This document shows, piece after piece, positions 32,291 to 43,800 of a stretch of 64,000 nt of DNA (position 1 is its first letter; each line of letters opens with the position of its first letter). A model generated the notes under the pieces. That model saw only the letters and a list, made by a program, of their open reading frames with translations, did not search any database and was not told where the DNA came from. The position numbers and the translations under genes are program-made. Source of the DNA: Lantana camara. Lineage: Eukaryota > Streptophyta > Magnoliopsida > Lamiales > Verbenaceae. Location of the stretch: the NCBI GenBank assembly GCA_037501455.1, contig CM074858.1:100908001-100972000 (forward strand). The letters are read 5' to 3'.

Positions 32291-35200
32291 CACACAACCT
32301 AAGCTCAAGCGAATAAACACTCATACACAACCCGCCACATAATGAGCAAGTATAAGAGGTCAATTATTCCAATTAGTCATACAAACAATTAACGAATACA
32401 AAGAACCATAAATAGTAATAATAAAATGCATAGTGTACGTGATATGCATGTTTAGGTGTATCGTTCACCGATGTAATGAACTTTGAAATTGATAACTTTC
32501 CAGTATCGTTGCATAGTCTGATCCTTAACTGGCTCAATTCCTCAACATGCCCACGGTATGTATTAAATATCCTCTCAATCTTCATCCCACGATCGAATTC
32601 TTTATCCTTTCACGATACAACAATCCGGAGTTTCAACTCTTTATTATGCTCTTGATAGTAATCCAACCCACTCATTCTTCCCGCAAATTATAGTTAACCT
32701 CCTCCGATGCCCGAGCTAATTGTTTGATAGTTCGAAGTTCGGTTTCTACCCTTTTAATATTCTTGGTTCAATATAGAAAATGACTGATGAGTCGGTAATC
32801 TATCTTGTTCATGTTGTGATTTCCTTTTTAAAAATTCCATTTCCAATACTCAGTTGAATTAACTCCCATGTGATCCTTTGAAGTATATATACTGACCCCA
32901 TCAATCTACAGTTATCTCGCACCCTTATAATAGTGCAGCCCCTTTTTTATCCTTTCGCGCAGATCTTGAATGAAAATCATCTTCCTTATAGAATTCTCAT
33001 TTATGATCAAAGTATGTTCACTTGACTTGTAGAAACCATTATCTCTCCCATTTCTCATCAAATTTCTTTTTGTTTCATTTGGCTTAAGATATGCCTCCTT
33101 ATGGCTTTAGAAATCTCTATTTGAGAACTTTAGGCGCATAAACTTTAGGATATTGAAGACTTCATTCACATGGTTCTGATAGAGGGAAAGAAAGAACCAC
33201 TTTTCTTGAAGTTTCCCGGCCGGCTCTCCCCCTTAAGAAAATAAAACATATATATATTCCATCTCACTTCTTGAACTTGTTCTACCATTTCTCAAATCAA
33301 GGAATCTTTTCTTTCTAATTTTCTTGAAGTACCTATCACTTCCGATCTTATTCTCGAAAATTCCTCCATCCCGGTTGGAAATCGAAACGAGCACTAAGCC
33401 TACCATCCTTTCTCGAATGCTCACCTCCGGTTCTTGAAACACTCGACCTTTTCTGAAATTATTCTCACAAAATTTTCATCCAAATCTTGAAGGTCATCAA
33501 GTGTCAAAGTCTTCTAATTTTCCCTGTTTCCATTTCCAAGAACTCCCATTGTTTGCGACTCTTGAAATTGTGTTGCTCTTAGTAAGATAGTCCACTTAAG
33601 CAAAATTCTAATTTTCAACTCATGCGCTTAAGAATTTCCACTCTTACTCGTTGAGCTCGTGCCCTCCATTCCTAATTTGAAGAATCTCAATTCCTTCTAT
33701 TGCTTCTCGGGTATGAGTGATTCTAACCACGCCACTTAGCCGAAAATTTTCTCACGTTACTTTTGCAACGATCGGTAGGAACAGCAACCCACTTCTACCA
33801 ATCTAACTCTCGGCTACTTCTCCGACCTCTAAATTGCTCTTCCTCTTTTATCCTTTTTCAACCCCATTAATTCCTTGTCATAATTCAGTTATGTCTCGGT
33901 TAAAGTAATGGTTGATACATGAAGTGGGGAGAGTTCCTATCAAGAAAACACTTAAAAATGCATGTCGGGTTAATATGCCAATGCATGTGTCACACTTGTA
34001 AGTAATAAAATACACAAGTTGGAAAATTAAGCTCAATTAGGAATGCATATATAATTAAAGAAATTTAAATAATTTAAACAATGTATGATGCACATGCTCA
34101 TGAATGAGTTGAACCTGTCACCGTAGTTGCATCTTTTAGCTTGATATTTTTCCTTGTTTGTGGATTTACGAGCTTGTCTCGAATTGATTGGTCATTTCTT
34201 GTTACCCACGGTCTTCCAATTCTCCAAAATCCTTAACAACAACTCGTACATTTCCATTACTCGAGAATCGAAATTTCTTGAACTTGATTCCGTCCCTAAG
34301 TATTCCTTCCAATTTATTGATTCTAAGTGTGGCTCGAGCCTTCACCTTAAACATCTTCTTGACCAAAGTTTCCTTGTATCAACTCACATAACTTTGTAAT
34401 CAAAATTATGATTCTTGAACTCAAATACTTCTACTTCCATGAAATTGATACCTTGCCTTCTCTCTTTCGCGGAATTAATCTCTAATTGTTATCTGAATTC
34501 CTCCCTAGCCATCACCTCCATTGAAGTCCTCTAAATCTACTCTTTGCGAATTTGAATCGGTTTTATGTTTTGTTTTCTTACTTGCCTACACCTTGAGCAT
34601 ATAATTTCCCTCCAAAAGTTAATTGTCTTTCTTTACCGTTTCCATTTGTTGCTCCATATCTTCCAATTCAACTTCTTCCTTACTCGAAATCCGTAGTGAC
34701 TTCAATTCCCCTTTTTCTTCTTTTACTCCAAACTTGGCTTCTAGTAACTTAATTTATTTGGAAGTCCTTCTTTGATGATTATATTATTCGCTATTCATGA
34801 GTCCTATTTTATCTCGAACCTTCTACTCTAAACTTGGCTTCAATTAAACCGATTTACTTGGAAGTTCTTCCTTGATGGTCCTTGTTATTGATTTTCCAAT
34901 GAACCTTTCTTGCCTTAAACTTACTTGAAGATTTTCATCTCTTTGTTGAATAGAATCTCAGATTTAACACCTCCAAGATTTCCTTCATTCCATTCCTCGG
35001 TTTGCACAACCCCGTTGAGTTCGGTTGACTAACTTTCGATGTGGCATAGGTGTATGTGTTGATCTTATAATGATTTAACATCATCTACCCCAACTCCACC
35101 TCTTTGGATTTTCTTCAACTTCCCTAGAGCTTGTAAGTCATCCCACAATTCAAACATTCTATTCCGAACCCTGACCTTCGAACCATAACTCCATCAAGGA

Positions 35201-35604
35201 AGGCCACACTCTCACACTCCTCTATAATCCTGGTATATTCCTTCCATCTTCCACGGTTGAAAGTAAGGCTAGAGATAGCCCGTTATTACCGTGGAAATTT
35301 GTCGTGGTTTGATATAATCTTCATAACCTATAACTCAAAATTAATTTAAAGCTAAATGCATGCGTTTAGTACATGCCCATGTCACATAATCGACACCAAA
35401 GACATGGATTTGATGCAAAATGTAACAAATAATTCAACAAAGTGAAAATTAAAACCATTTGTGCGCACAAAGTTCAAGCAATTTTAATAGCAATAAGTCA
35501 ACAAGTAATGCCAATAATCAATGCAATGCGCAAGTTATCAAATTGTCCCTAAGCCGTACGACCTAGACTCACAAGACACGACGCTAGAACCTCGATTTTG
35601 CAAG
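32291..35604 (-). other. Non-coding LARD interior
   Basis: About 3.3 kb with no recognisable retroelement or host domain on either strand. Short frames at 33233-33442 and 34154-34399 carry no known motif. A second polypurine-like CTCCCCCTTAAG lies near 33226. The composition is AT-rich and locally T/C-rich on the plus strand. Confidence 0.6.
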
Positions 35605-35619
35605 CGGGCTCTGATACCA
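35605..35619 (-). promoter_or_regulatory. Primer binding site (tRNA-iMet) of the LARD
   Basis: The minus strand reads TGGTATCAGAGCCCG, 8 nt from the 5' LTR edge at 35628. Confidence 0.9.
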
Positions 35620-36044
35620 CCTCAGGATGTAGCACCCAGAACGCTAGGTAGCCACATCCCCTGCACTATAGTTCAATCCACATATGGAACGAGCACCCAA
35701 ACATGAATCAAGCCTATAGCGAACGGGAGACAATAAAAAAAATGACTCACTAGCTAGGCGGGACTAACCCTCAGTTGAATACAAACATGTGTAATCAATA
35801 AACGGAAGCATAATATACACTCATGTTCGTAACATCTTTCAAGGCCATTCCCATCAACTCCGTATATACAATATCAATTCCCCAAAGACAAATCATAATA
35901 TACCTAGTTACCATAACAATTCATAATTAATAGGTATGCATCAATAAATGTATGAAAGTGAGAAGGACAAGTGCTAGACCTAAAGTAAAAGACAGACTCA
36001 ATCCAGCCTAGCACCCACCCTGCAAACCTGAAAATGTGAGGTGT

Positions 36045-36181
36045 CAGTCTATGAAAGACTGAGTGAGGGGTTTAAATAAATATAAGCGCAATTACCATGC
36101 AAGCTATAATCTCGGGTAAGGTTTTATAAAAGAAGGCAATATAAGTTCAATAATAAAGTAGAACTCGTCTGAGATTACAAC
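36045..36181 (-). promoter_or_regulatory. Paired inverted repeats, LARD 5' LTR
   Basis: The small repeat is CAGTCT-ATGAA-AGACTG (36045-36061, intact here). The large stem is GCTATAATCTCGGGTAAG (36103-36120) with CTCGTCTGAGATTACAAC (36164-36181). Confidence 0.6.
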
Positions 36182-37533
36182 TAATCAATTAATAATTCAA
36201 TCATGATCAATTCAATACGTGGCCCGACGAGTGAGGGAAATTCTCCAACCTTTCTCCAAAAGTGAACAATACATGTTTATTTCAATTTATTAAGTGATTA
36301 TGCAATTCATTACGTGCGATCAATTAGCAGTTTCATGAGTCCTTCTTCCTCCGGGTGATGGTGGGCTTGCAAGACCCAACCATCCAATCATGGTGCACGT
36401 CGGGAACATAACTCCCACGCAAGGGATTTCTTCCTCCACCAAACCTCCTGGTGGATTCATAGGTGATCCCAAAATGGTGAGGATGGTGCAAGAGTTATCC
36501 GTCAGCCCTTGCTTTCCCGGTTGTCTTAATACACTACCCTTGGGGGCCCAACGTGAACAAGCTTACTCGTCCAATCAATCAATCAATCAATCCGTTCCAT
36601 AAAATCAGTTGAAAATCATTATGGTTTGGAAAACTATAGATATATAGATACATTTTGGCCAAAAGCACCACATAAGGTTGTAGGGGTTCTATATATCTAG
36701 AATTAAACCTCACCTGACGAGCAAAGGAACAAGACAAGGATACAAGAAAGTACCCAACGACCAATGATCTCCACCCTGGAGAAAAACTGGACAAGAAAGG
36801 AAATAATGGAAACCCGTGAGACGAGACTCAATATGAGACCAAGTATGACGCACGGCCATGCTCATGTAAATAAATAAAACTATAAATCAAGTGACACTTA
36901 GCATGCATGAAAACCAATTAACACCTAAGAGATGAACTTAATCTCAAGGAGTCCTGTATTCATGTCATTCAAATATTTCAAGTCCAATTCATATAAGGCA
37001 TGGAGTCACACAATCACGTTTGAGAAATTAAGTACCAAGAAGTGTCAAGTAGGAGTATACTTATCAATTAATCAAGTATATATACCATATAATTCACATA
37101 TGGGAGCCAAGAGAGTGAAAACAATTCAATAAGAGAGGTTTTGGCGAAGTTTGGCAAAAATGGATAATTTTCGGAAATGCACATGCTGTAGGAAAACTGG
37201 AATATCTTGAGTTCTAGAAGTTGGAATTGAGTTTTGTTTCTTAAGAATGAACCTAGACAAGTATACTTTTAAAATGATATATGACTCGTTTTCTAGTTCA
37301 AAACGAGGTGAAAATGGTGTACGCCCGAAGTTGGATGAATGCAGATTATCGGTGAAGTGGCGACACCAAAAAGAATGGATTATGTCTCACAAATGACAAA
37401 ATATAATGAGGTGATTCCAATTGGAGGTTGTTCTAGACTTAAAGATCTTTCCGTTGCTTTAAAAATCAGGTCAATCAGAGTTCGTTTGAGGGGTAAATGA
37501 AGCAAAACAAACTCGGGCAGAAAACAGGGGAGG

Positions 37534-37652
37534 ATCCACGGCCGTGGATTTCTCCATGTACAAAAATCCCCGCCCGTGGATTACTCTGCCAAAAAATCCC
37601 AAGTTCTGGACACAAATCCACAGTCGTGAATCAAAAATCCACGCCCGTGGAT
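37534..37652 (-). repeat. Palindrome cluster, ATCCACGCCCGTGGAT type (4 copies), LARD 5' LTR
   Basis: Copies lie at 37534-37549, 37566-37581, 37616-37631 (worn, ATCCACAGTCGTGAAT) and 37637-37652. Spacing matches the partner LTR exactly. Confidence 0.85.
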
Positions 37653-38733
37653 CCTATAACAACAGCAAAACGAAAGGAAAACAGGGCAAGGCTCAAGATT
37701 TGGCTCCCAAATCAATACAACACCAAACCAAGGCAATTAAATCACTCCAAACCAACATATATCATGCACATAACTCATATATACCAATTAGGCATCATAT
37801 AATCCATGGAAACATGTATGGATCATTAAGAATTTATCCATAAAACTAATATGAAGCCAAATGATTAATCATGCTCCAAACTTCATGAATTCAAGTTATA
37901 AACGTATGAAACTAGTTCAAAACCATCATATAAGATTCATATAGTCACAAGAACATTAAAAGAGTCATAAACCCTAACTTTGCTACCATGAATCATCAAA
38001 GAAATATGCATGCTCTTACCTTGTAGATGGAGGAGATGAAGGGAAAGAGAAAGATAAAGTCTTAGAGCTCAAATTCTTGAAGAAAAATGGAATAAAACTT
38101 GGCTTCCCATTCCATGGTTGGATCAGTATAGAGGGAGAGAGAAATGGAAATATCTTGAGCTTGTCTCATGAATGAAATGAAGGAGATAATGTATGTATAT
38201 GTGTGTATGTAATATATGAGGCAAGATATATATATATATATATAGGCATTGTATATAATTAATGTGAGTCAAGATATATATATGTATATGTGTATATATG
38301 TATGTATGGTATATAATTAAAGTGGGATGAAAAGTCTTGGCATTAAAACCTATTTGCACGTAAGCCCTTGTCTCTTAGGAATTTACAAGTTAGAGATTTA
38401 TCAACTTGGCATGCATGGTTGCTAATTATCTATACATATATATATAAGGCTCTAAAAGAATATGATGAAATGGAGTTTAATATATATTTATTATGCTAAA
38501 TCACTTAAATCATGCTCGGAGAATTAATTACACACTCACGTAATTGAATTCACGAATTTATAATTTAAATCATAATTGCAAGTATTCAAATCAAGAAAAT
38601 TAAATAACGCAAATCAATTAAATATGAATCATGCCATAAATTACAAGCTGATCAAATTTCATATAGACTCTTAGTAATATAAATCACAAATATCACGTAA
38701 TGTATAACCGGAAAAACGGGGCGTTACAGCCCT

Positions 38734-39746
38734 CGTAGAGAGCATTCTCCGGGATAGAGGCATCATCGCCATGACCATTCTCCTCCACCTCCACCCCCTC
38801 AAGCTCAACCTCAGGATTTCTTAAATTCTATGGTTCAGTTAATAGATCAGAGGTTGCGAGATTATGTGCCTCCAGCACCACCAGTTCCTCCACCACAACA
38901 GGCACCAATTTCAGCTATTCTACGGGAATTTCATAATCAACATCCACTGAGATTTTTCAAAGGAAATGATATGCAAGCCGAGCAATGGCTTAAAGAAGTT
39001 GAAAGGATTTGGAGTCTCATCCCTTGTGAATCTAGAGAGAAGGCTCGGTGCACACTTACTTTAATTCAAGGAAAGCTTATTCGTGGTGGGAGAGTACTAA
39101 AATTGTGTTAGATGCCGCCGAGGAAGAAGTTACGTGGGAAGTCTTTATAAGGGAATTCAAGAATAAATTTATTCCACCCTCTTCTCGTACTCGGAGACTT
39201 AGGGAATTTACAAAACTTAAACAAGGTGGAAGATCGGTTGTGGAGTATATTGCCGAGTTTGAGAGGTTATCCAAGTATACTTCTAACATTGCAAGTGATG
39301 ACTTTCACAAGGCTATGCAATTCGTGCAAGGGTTGAGGCCGGATATTCAAGTAGCAATTGAAGATATCAATACTAGTACTTGGAAGAAAGCTACTTCAAA
39401 GGCTTTAAAGGTTGAAGACTCGGTTAATGCACGGAGATCTACTTATAGATCGGGTCAGGGTTCAGGTTCCGGGTCGAGACCGAGTTATAACACGGGCAAG
39501 AGGCCAATCACTTATGCTACAGTTCCTCCACATCCTAAGGGCCCGGTAAAGAAGTTTAAACAACCGGGACCGATCCAAAAGGCTCCTCAGCCTCCTACTT
39601 TGCCAGCACCACCCGAGAAACCCAAGTGTTCCTTCTGCGGGCAACCAACTCATCATTATGATAATTGCAGGAGACGTCTTGGGTTATGTTTGATATGCGG
39701 GAGTGTCGATCACAGGGTGGACACTTGTCTGGATCGTCGGGACTAG
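38734..39746 (+). pseudogene. gag: Ty3/gypsy gag, main part, element 2
   Basis: Gag resumes after the LARD. TAG at 38755-38757 stops it after seven codons, but the frame continues through a Pro-rich stretch and the gag domain (FHNQHPLRFFKGNDMQAEQWLKE, IWSLIPCESREKARC). A frameshift near 39050-39080 moves the rest to another frame (YSWWESTKIVLD, FIREFKNKFIPPSSR, KLKQGGRSVVEYIAEFERLS). Two CCHC knuckles follow (CSFCGQPTHHYDNC, CLICGSVDHRVDTC). A second frameshift near 39740 separates gag from the protease. The protein would be the particle-forming, RNA-binding part of the polyprotein; here it is broken at least three times, besides the insertion at 29701. Confidence 0.9.
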
Positions 39747-39751
39747 CCTGT

Positions 39752-42374
39752 GGGGGTCAGAGACCGTTGATTAGAACCTGTGCTTATACTCTGGAAGGAG
39801 AAGAAGCGGATGCAGACGTGGACCCTACAGGGGTTGTCGAAGGTACAATTTGCATTCATGGCATAAACATAAATACTCTATTTGATCCGGGAGCTACCCA
39901 CTCCTTTATTTCTCGCGATATATCTATGAAATTGCCCTTGTGTGATACTTTCTCTTCTGCATGTTATGTTGTTAGTACTCCTTTTGGTGGTAGTGTAAAA
40001 ACTAATCGAGTTTTTAGAGAGGTGCCGGTGAGTATTGAGGGTCGGGTTTTCTCGACGGTTTTTATTGAATTGCCGATGTCTCGCTATGGTTCTATCTTGG
40101 GAATGGATTGGTTATTCAAGCATTGTGCTACCGTGGATTGTCGGGCCAAAAGAGTTTAGTTGGGTTCAGAAGTGATCACGGGTTGGAGTTCTAAAACAGT
40201 ACCTCTATTATCCTTCTCTGAAGATTAGAAATTGGTTCATGATGGGGCTACGGGATTCATAGCCTATATTCTTAATCGGCCTAAGGATCAGGTGCAATTA
40301 GAAGAAACTGAAGTTGTTCAGGAATTTCCCGAAGTGTTTCCGGAAAAATTGGATTCGTTGCCGCCCGATAGAGAAATAGAATTTGTGATTGATTTGTATC
40401 CGAATGCAGAGCCGTATTCTAAGACTCCATATCGGATGGCTCCGGTAGAATTGAAAGAATTAAAGATTCAACTTGATACTCTATTGGAAATTGGGTATAT
40501 TAGGCCGAGCTCATCGTCGTGAGGTGCGCTAATATTATTTGTGAAAAAGAAAAACGGTACTTTACGGATGTGTATTGATTATCGGGAATTAAATAGGATG
40601 ACTATCAAGAATAAATATCCTCTTCCACACATTGAAGAGTTGTTTGATATACTCCAAGGATCCAAAGTATATTCAAAACTTGATCTACGACAGGGATATT
40701 ATCAATTACGGATCCGAGCTGAGGATATTCCGAAAACGGGTTTCAACACGAGATATGGGCATTATGAATTTGTGGTTATGTCGTTTGGTTTGAAAAATGC
40801 TCCCGCCGCTTTTATGGATATGATGCATAGAATTTTCCGACCCTTCCTTGATAAGTTTGTTGTGATATTTATTGATGATATTTTAGTTTTCTCTAAGTCG
40901 GTTGAGGAACATGTCAGGCATCTCGAGCTTGTATTAAAAACTTTGAAGGAACATCAATTATTAGCAAAGTTTAGCAAATGTGAATTTTGGATCGACCGGG
41001 TTGCTTTCTTGGGTCATATTATTTCGGGTCATGGATTAGAAGTCGATCCTTCTAAGATTGAAGCGGTGTTGAAATGGGAGAAGCCAAAGAATGCCTTCGA
41101 AGTTAGAAGTTTCTTAGGATTGGCGGGATATTATAGGAGATTCGTGCGAGATTTTTCAAAAATCGCCGCTTCCTTAACTCATTTAACAAAGAAGGATATT
41201 GAATTTTTGTGGGGTGATAATTGTGATAAGAGTTTCACCACCTTGAAGGAGAAGTTAGTTTCAGCTCCAGTTTTAACTTTACCTGAAGGTTCTGAAGGAT
41301 ATATTGTTTATACAGACGCGTCGAAGGAAGGTTTGGGGTGCGTTTTAACACAAAACGTGAAAGTGATTGCTTATGCTTCTCGAAAATTGAAAGAGCATGA
41401 AAAGAACTATCCTACACACGATCTTGAGCTTGTCGCCGTAATATTTGCCCTGGGGAAATGGAGACATTATTTATACGGGGTGACTTTTGAGATTTTTACG
41501 GATCATAAGAGTCTTCAATATTTGTTTACACAAAAAGATCTTAACATGAGGCAACGGCGATAGATGGAAAGACTAGAAGATTATGATTGTATTGTTAAAT
41601 ATCATCCCAGAAAAGTTAACATGGTTGCTTATTCTTTAAGTAGAAAGGTTGGCGTAGCTAATTTGGAAGTTGAAGAAAGTAGTGGAATTGAGCCTATTGT
41701 GGTAAAAGCTCGGGTTTCTAACGTTTCCATTCAACTGGAACTGAAATATAGATTGTTTGAGGCTCAAAATAAGGATCTGGAGGTTCAGAAATTAGTTGTT
41801 AAAGCAAGAAAGGATTCTGAAACTCCTTTCGGGTTTGATGAAACTGGTCTTCTAGGTTTCAGGAACCGAGTGGTAGTGCCCGATGAATTGAAAAGGGTAT
41901 TGCTTGAAGAAGCTCATAAGTCGGCATATTCGGTACATCCGGGAGGAAATAAAATGTATAAAGATTTGAAGCAATATTATTGGTGGTATGGGTTAAAGAG
42001 GGATGTAGCCGAGTTTGTGAAACATTGTTTGATGTGTCAGAAAGTTAAGGCCGAGCATCAAAAGCCTGGAGGCCTTCCACAGCCGTTACCTATTCCCGAG
42101 TGGAAGTGGGAACAAGTGACAATGGATTTTATATCCGGATTACCAAGAGTGAAAAGAGGTTATGATGGTATTTGGGTAATTGTGGATCGGCTAACTAAGT
42201 CTGCACATTTTCTGTCGGTTCGAATGTCTTACAAAATTCGAAAGTTAGCTGAGATTTATAATAGAGAGATTGTTCAACTTCAGGGGATTTCGGAGAGTAT
42301 TGTTTCAGACAGAGATCCCCATTTTACTTCCAAGTTATGGCAAGAGTTACAAAGTATTTTGGGCACGAAGCTTC
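39752..42374 (+). pseudogene. pol: Ty3/gypsy protease-RT-RNase H-integrase (first part), element 2
   Basis: In order: protease (LFDPGATHSFISRDIS), reverse transcriptase ([52 protein letters not shown]), RNase H ([24 protein letters not shown]), then integrase with an HHCC zinc finger (AHKSAYSVHPGGNK ... HCLMCQKVK) and the first two catalytic aspartates (MDFISGLPRV, SDRDPHFTS). In-frame stops lie at 40157-40159 (TAG), 40226-40228 (TAG), 40520-40522 (TGA where the family has Trp) and 41561-41563 (TAG where the family has Trp). Integrase is interrupted at GCTTC (42370-42374) by the copia-type LTR and resumes at 47990. Confidence 0.93.
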
Positions 42375-43482
42375 TGTTGGGAATAGTGCCCTGAAAATTC
42401 AATTTATTGAATTAATAAAACTGAATTTGCAGCAAGTTGTGAGTATTTCACATATTGACAATTAATGGCTTGAGATGGTATTCTTATATGAAATGTGTTT
42501 CATAGGAAAAGACTTTGAATACCGAAATCACATGTCATTAAAGTTCTAGTCGGCAAGATAAGAATATGTTCTTATCAAGACTATAACGTGGTTATATAAG
42601 ATGATTAGTCTTTTGTCAAAGGGAATGGTGATTCCAATTATAACACGTTGATGATTTTCAATAGGATTGGAAACATCGAACTGGACCACTGAGATTATTT
42701 ATTTTATACTGCTAACTAAAATGAATAAAATCTCAGGAAACATTGTACTCTTAATCCTGATAATATTTCGGCTTTAGGCATGTAGTGTTAGTCACTGTAA
42801 TATACTCGAAGTGATGTCTCGGTAACGGGTGGCCAAAATATTTTATACGTTCAGTGACAACATGAAATGTGCTAGAGAGTTATATTGATCGAGGAATCTG
42901 TGGCCTTGCTAGAAGGTAAAAGATATCCCTGAAATAGATTTGCAAAAGTTCGAATTAAGACTTTGGCGAAAGCACTTCGCGTGATACGTCACCGAAGTTG
43001 TATGTTGAATGTGTTTCACATATAGAGAATTTGAACTTGAGGCGAATCAATAAATTTCAAATTAGAGATGAAAAATAAATGATAGTAGTTACAATTTATT
43101 TTTCATGGATATCTACACGGATGAGTGAAATGCGAAATTATTCTAGATCGAAAAATTCGTGAATAATTTAATTAATTTTAGAGTGCAACAATATTTATTT
43201 AGTGGAATTAAATTGTTAAACGGTAATTAATTATTGTCATGAGATGATAATATATTAACCCGTTTGGAGCTAAAATTAATTAGTCCTGCAGGTCCCCCTG
43301 CAAGCCCCAATTGAAAACCCGAAGATAAAATATTAAAAGGAGAAAGATAAATAAATTTTCAAAGTGTTTGAAAATAGCCAAGGGATTTATTTAAGAAATA
43401 AATCAAAGTTCCAAAGAGTTGGAAATGCCCGGAATTTTATTTTGGAGAAAATAAAATTTTAATTTAAAAAAAAAAAAAATGT

Positions 43483-43800
43483 TGACGTGGCACTTGACGT
43501 GTCACGCCACGTCAGCAGATGGGCCCCAGGTGGCACTGATTGGGCGCCGCTTGTACGGCTAGGATCGCGCCACGTCAGTGCCCATGTACGGCCCAGATGC
43601 GATCGGGCAGGGTCACTCAACGGGTTGGTCAACCGGGTTAAAGGGTCGGTTCATCGGATAGGGTCGGACCGGGTCCGGTCCAGACCCGGACACGTGGCGG
43701 ATTCTGGTGAGGCTGCGTGTAACCACACGCGCCAACCACTTGGCACCTTGTGGCAGCGCGTGACGGCGCATGGGGCCACGTAGCGGCGCGTGGTGCGACG
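43483..43800 (+). promoter_or_regulatory. ACGT-core motif cluster in the copia-like LTR
   Basis: TGACGTGGC (43483), TGACGTGTC (43495), GCCACGTCA (43506), GCCACGTCA (43569) and CACGTGGC (43691) lie within 220 bp of GC-rich sequence, inside an otherwise AT-rich LTR. TGACGTGG and CACGTGGC are core sites of plant bZIP factors. The region ends in repeated GGCGCGTGG. Confidence 0.5.

Larger units (their letters stand above)
29701..38728 (-). mobile_element. LARD-like non-autonomous LTR element inserted in gag (9,028 bp)
   Basis: It is flanked by GCCCT (29696-29700 and 38729-38733). The LTRs are 29701-32077 and 35628-38728, oriented minus; they start TGTAGCACCC and end GGGCGTTACA on the plus strand. 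A tRNA-iMet primer site lies at 35605-35619 and a polypurine tract next to 32077. The internal 3.5 kb has no gag, protease, reverse transcriptase or integrase match in any frame I read. Long LTRs, intact priming signals and a non-coding interior define a LARD. It would depend on a related autonomous gypsy element. Confidence 0.85.
35628..38728 (-). repeat. 5' LTR of the LARD (3,101 bp, full length)
   Basis: It is bounded by TGTAGCACCC and GGGCGTTACA and keeps the 722-bp part missing from the other LTR, including AT microsatellites near 38226-38310. Open frames at 36390-36602 and 37497-37843 also appear in the partner LTR but track shared LTR sequence, not protein. Confidence 0.9.

Noticed and set aside
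32020..32295. 91-codon minus-strand frame with repeated RDG/ERRGS units
   Set aside because: It is the translation of the 30-bp tandem repeat of the LARD interior and crosses the LTR boundary.
42375..43793. Possible intact copia element inside integrase
   Set aside because: There is no gag-pol, primer site or second LTR between the GCTTC duplications. The content fits a solo LTR.
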